Positions 62,767-64,000 of a stretch of 64,000 nt of DNA are shown here, piece after piece. A model generated the notes under the pieces. The model made no database searches. It was not told the DNA's origin and saw nothing but the letters and a program-made list of their open reading frames with translations. Source of the stretch: Clostridium thermobutyricum (GTDB lineage: Bacteria; Bacillota; Clostridia; Ch29); NCBI GenBank assembly GCA_016842005.1, contig JAENYD010000005.1, forward strand, positions 62,001 through 126,000. Reading direction: 5' to 3'. The position numbers and the translations under genes were made by a program. Positions within the stretch are counted from its first letter, which is position 1; each line of letters starts with the position of its first letter.

Positions 62767-64000
62767 CTAATTCCTTACAATTTCTCCGTACAAGGACCAG
62801 TTCCGGGGTTCTGTCACTTTTACATTGATAAGTTTTCCAATAAGGTTTGCATCCCCTGTGAAGTGAACCAGTTTGTTGGTTCTTGTCCTCCCTGTAAGCC
62901 TGGCGGGGTCATTCTTGCTGACACCCTCCACAAGCAGCTCCACTGTCTTACCTTTCATCTTTGCATTCTCCTCTGCGGATATCTTCTGGGTCAGGTCCAG
63001 CAACCTGAGAAACCGCGGGTGTTTTATCCCGTAAGGCACCTGGTCCTTCATTTTGGCTGCCGGAGTACCCCTTCTGGGCGAATACAGAAAAGTAAAGGCA
63101 GCGTCAAATCTCACCTTTCTGACCACATCCAGTGTATCTTCAAAATCATCTTCGGTTTCGCCGGGAAAACCCACCATTATGTCTGTTGTAATGGAGACTC
63201 CCGGAATTTCTTTCTTTATCCTTCCGGCAAGAGCCAGATACTGTTCTTTGGTGTACTTCCTGTTCATCCTTCTCAGTATTTCTGTGCTTCCTGCCTGGAA
63301 GGGCAGATGGATATGCTCACAGACCTTTTCACAGTCCTTCACAGCAAAAATCAAATCTTCACTTAAATCTTTGGGATGGGAGGTGGTGAACCTTAATCTT
63401 TCTATGCCCTCCACTTCGTTCAGTTCCCTCAGAAGCGCCGAAAAATCCACCGGTTTTTCAAGGTCCTTTCCGTAAGAGTTTACATTTTGACCCAGAAGGG
63501 TTACCTCTTTATATCCCTGTACGGCCAACCCCCGTACCTCCTTAATTATCTCTTCCCTGCTCCTGCTCCTTTCCCTTCCGCGTACATACGGCACAATACA
63601 GTATGTGCAGAAGTTATTACACCCCTGCATAATGGAAACCCAGGCTTTGACCCTGTCATCCCTTTCCACCGGCAGCCCTTCAACAATCTTCCCGTAGCCA
63701 TCTTCCTGGATATCCACTATGGTGCTCCCGGCACCTTTGGCGTTGGCTATCATCTCGGAGAGCTTGTGGAGGTTATGGGTACCGAATATAAAATCCACAT
63801 AGGGATACCTTTTGGCAATATGCTGTGCCTCGTCCTTCTGCTGGGTCATGCACCCCCCTATCCCTATTATCAGGTCCGGGTTCTTCCTTTTGAGGGATTT
63901 CAGTCTCCCCAGCCGGCCATACACTTTAGCTTCAGCATGTTCTCTCACGCAACAGGTATTCAATATTATCAGGTCTGCCTCTTTCTCATCATCAGTGGGT
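62767..64000 (-). CDS. miaB: tRNA methylthiotransferase MiaB (5' end cut by window)
   Basis: Radical-SAM enzyme forming 2-methylthio-N6-isopentenyladenosine-37 in tRNA. The frame is open to the window edge, so the N-terminus is missing; about 410 of some 450 residues remain. The first visible cluster Cys is in LIILNTCCVREHAE, then IGGCMTQQ, the radical-SAM triad CNNFCTYC, and a C-terminal TRAM domain. NTCCVRE and the mutS neighbour mark it as MiaB, not RimO. It would act on the product of MiaA. Confidence 0.96.
   Translation of the reverse strand, partial: PTDDEKEADLIILNTCCVREHAEAKVYGRLGRLKSLKRKNPDLIIGIGGCMTQQKDEAQHIAKRYPYVDFIFGTHNLHKLSEMIANAKGAGSTIVDIQEDGYGKIVEGLPVERDDRVKAWVSIMQGCNNFCTYCIVPYVRGRERSRSREEIIKEVRGLAVQGYKEVTLLGQNVNSYGKDLEKPVDFSALLRELNEVEGIERLRFTTSHPKDLSEDLIFAVKDCEKVCEHIHLPFQAGSTEILRRMNRKYTKEQYLALAGRIKKEIPGVSITTDIMVGFPGETEDDFEDTLDVVRKVRFDAAFTFLYSPRRGTPAAKMKDQVPYGIKHPRFLRLLDLTQKISAEENAKMKGKTVELLVEGVSKNDPARLTGRTRTNKLVHFTGDANLIGKLINVKVTEPRNWSLYGEIVRN

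Noticed and set aside
1-64000. CRISPR arrays, insertion sequences, prophage, tRNA or rRNA genes
   Set aside because: No regularly spaced repeats, transposase motifs, phage genes or convincing tRNA/rRNA sequences were seen by eye. A tRNA scan could not be run.

Overview
The window comes from an anaerobic, endospore-forming member of the Bacillota (Clostridia). The gene order is a condensed version of the Bacillus/Clostridium block polC-rimP-nusA-infB-rpsO-pnp ... spoIIIE-recA-rny-spoVS, followed later by lexA, spoVK, hfq, miaA, mutL, mutS and miaB. Sporulation genes (spoVS, spoVK, spoIIIE-type ftsK, ymxH, ylxY) and oxygen-sensitive enzymes ([FeFe]-hydrogenase, a selenocysteine formate dehydrogenase, an aldehyde ferredoxin oxidoreductase) agree with this. 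I do not name a species. No rRNA, tRNA, insertion sequence, prophage or CRISPR array was seen.

Region 1 (1-32925, all + strand) is housekeeping: a 5'-truncated polC, the rimP-nusA-rnpM-L7Ae-infB-rbfA-nrnA-truB-ribF translation/RNA operon, rpsO, pnp, ylxY, an M16 peptidase, dut, ymxH, dapG-type aspartokinase, a family-4 uracil-DNA glycosylase, tepA, uppP, spoIIIE/ftsK, rimO, pgsA, cinA, recA, recX, rny, spoVS, a PHP phosphoesterase, a PadR regulator and purB. The RNase Y gene appears to start at an AUU codon.

Region 2 (32976-49249) is the accessory part and the most interesting stretch: about 16 kb of catabolic and redox genes inserted between housekeeping genes. A sodium:neurotransmitter-symporter-type amino-acid importer with a 34-residue MetS-like small subunit is followed by a five-gene split dehydrogenase of the HcnABC / dye-linked amino-acid dehydrogenase type, a polyferredoxin and an aldehyde:ferredoxin oxidoreductase. 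The importer is preceded by an exact match to the sigma-H consensus, and spoVS in the same window carries a near-identical site. A second operon encodes a NuoE/NuoF/HydA trimeric [FeFe]-hydrogenase, a formate dehydrogenase with an in-frame UGA plus SECIS-like hairpin, and a fused AsrA-AsrB (sulfhydrogenase beta-gamma type) protein. My inference is that an imported amino acid or N-alkyl amino acid is oxidised, its aldehyde product is oxidised with reduction of ferredoxin, and the electrons leave as H2 or formate through a hydrogenase/formate dehydrogenase assembly. The substrate is unknown.

Region 3 (49250-64000) has a 780-base non-coding stretch with an attenuator-like leader, a Xer-type tyrosine recombinase, and then mostly - strand genes: an adenosylhomocysteinase, a 54-residue cysteine-rich protein, yneA divergent from lexA across a four-box SOS control region, a MazEF-type toxin-antitoxin pair, ynbB, spoVK, hfq, miaA, mutL, mutS and a 5'-truncated miaB. 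Many starts are UUG (rnpM, tepA, uppP, ftsK, recA, spoVK, mutL, mutS), each chosen because it has a well-placed Shine-Dalgarno sequence.
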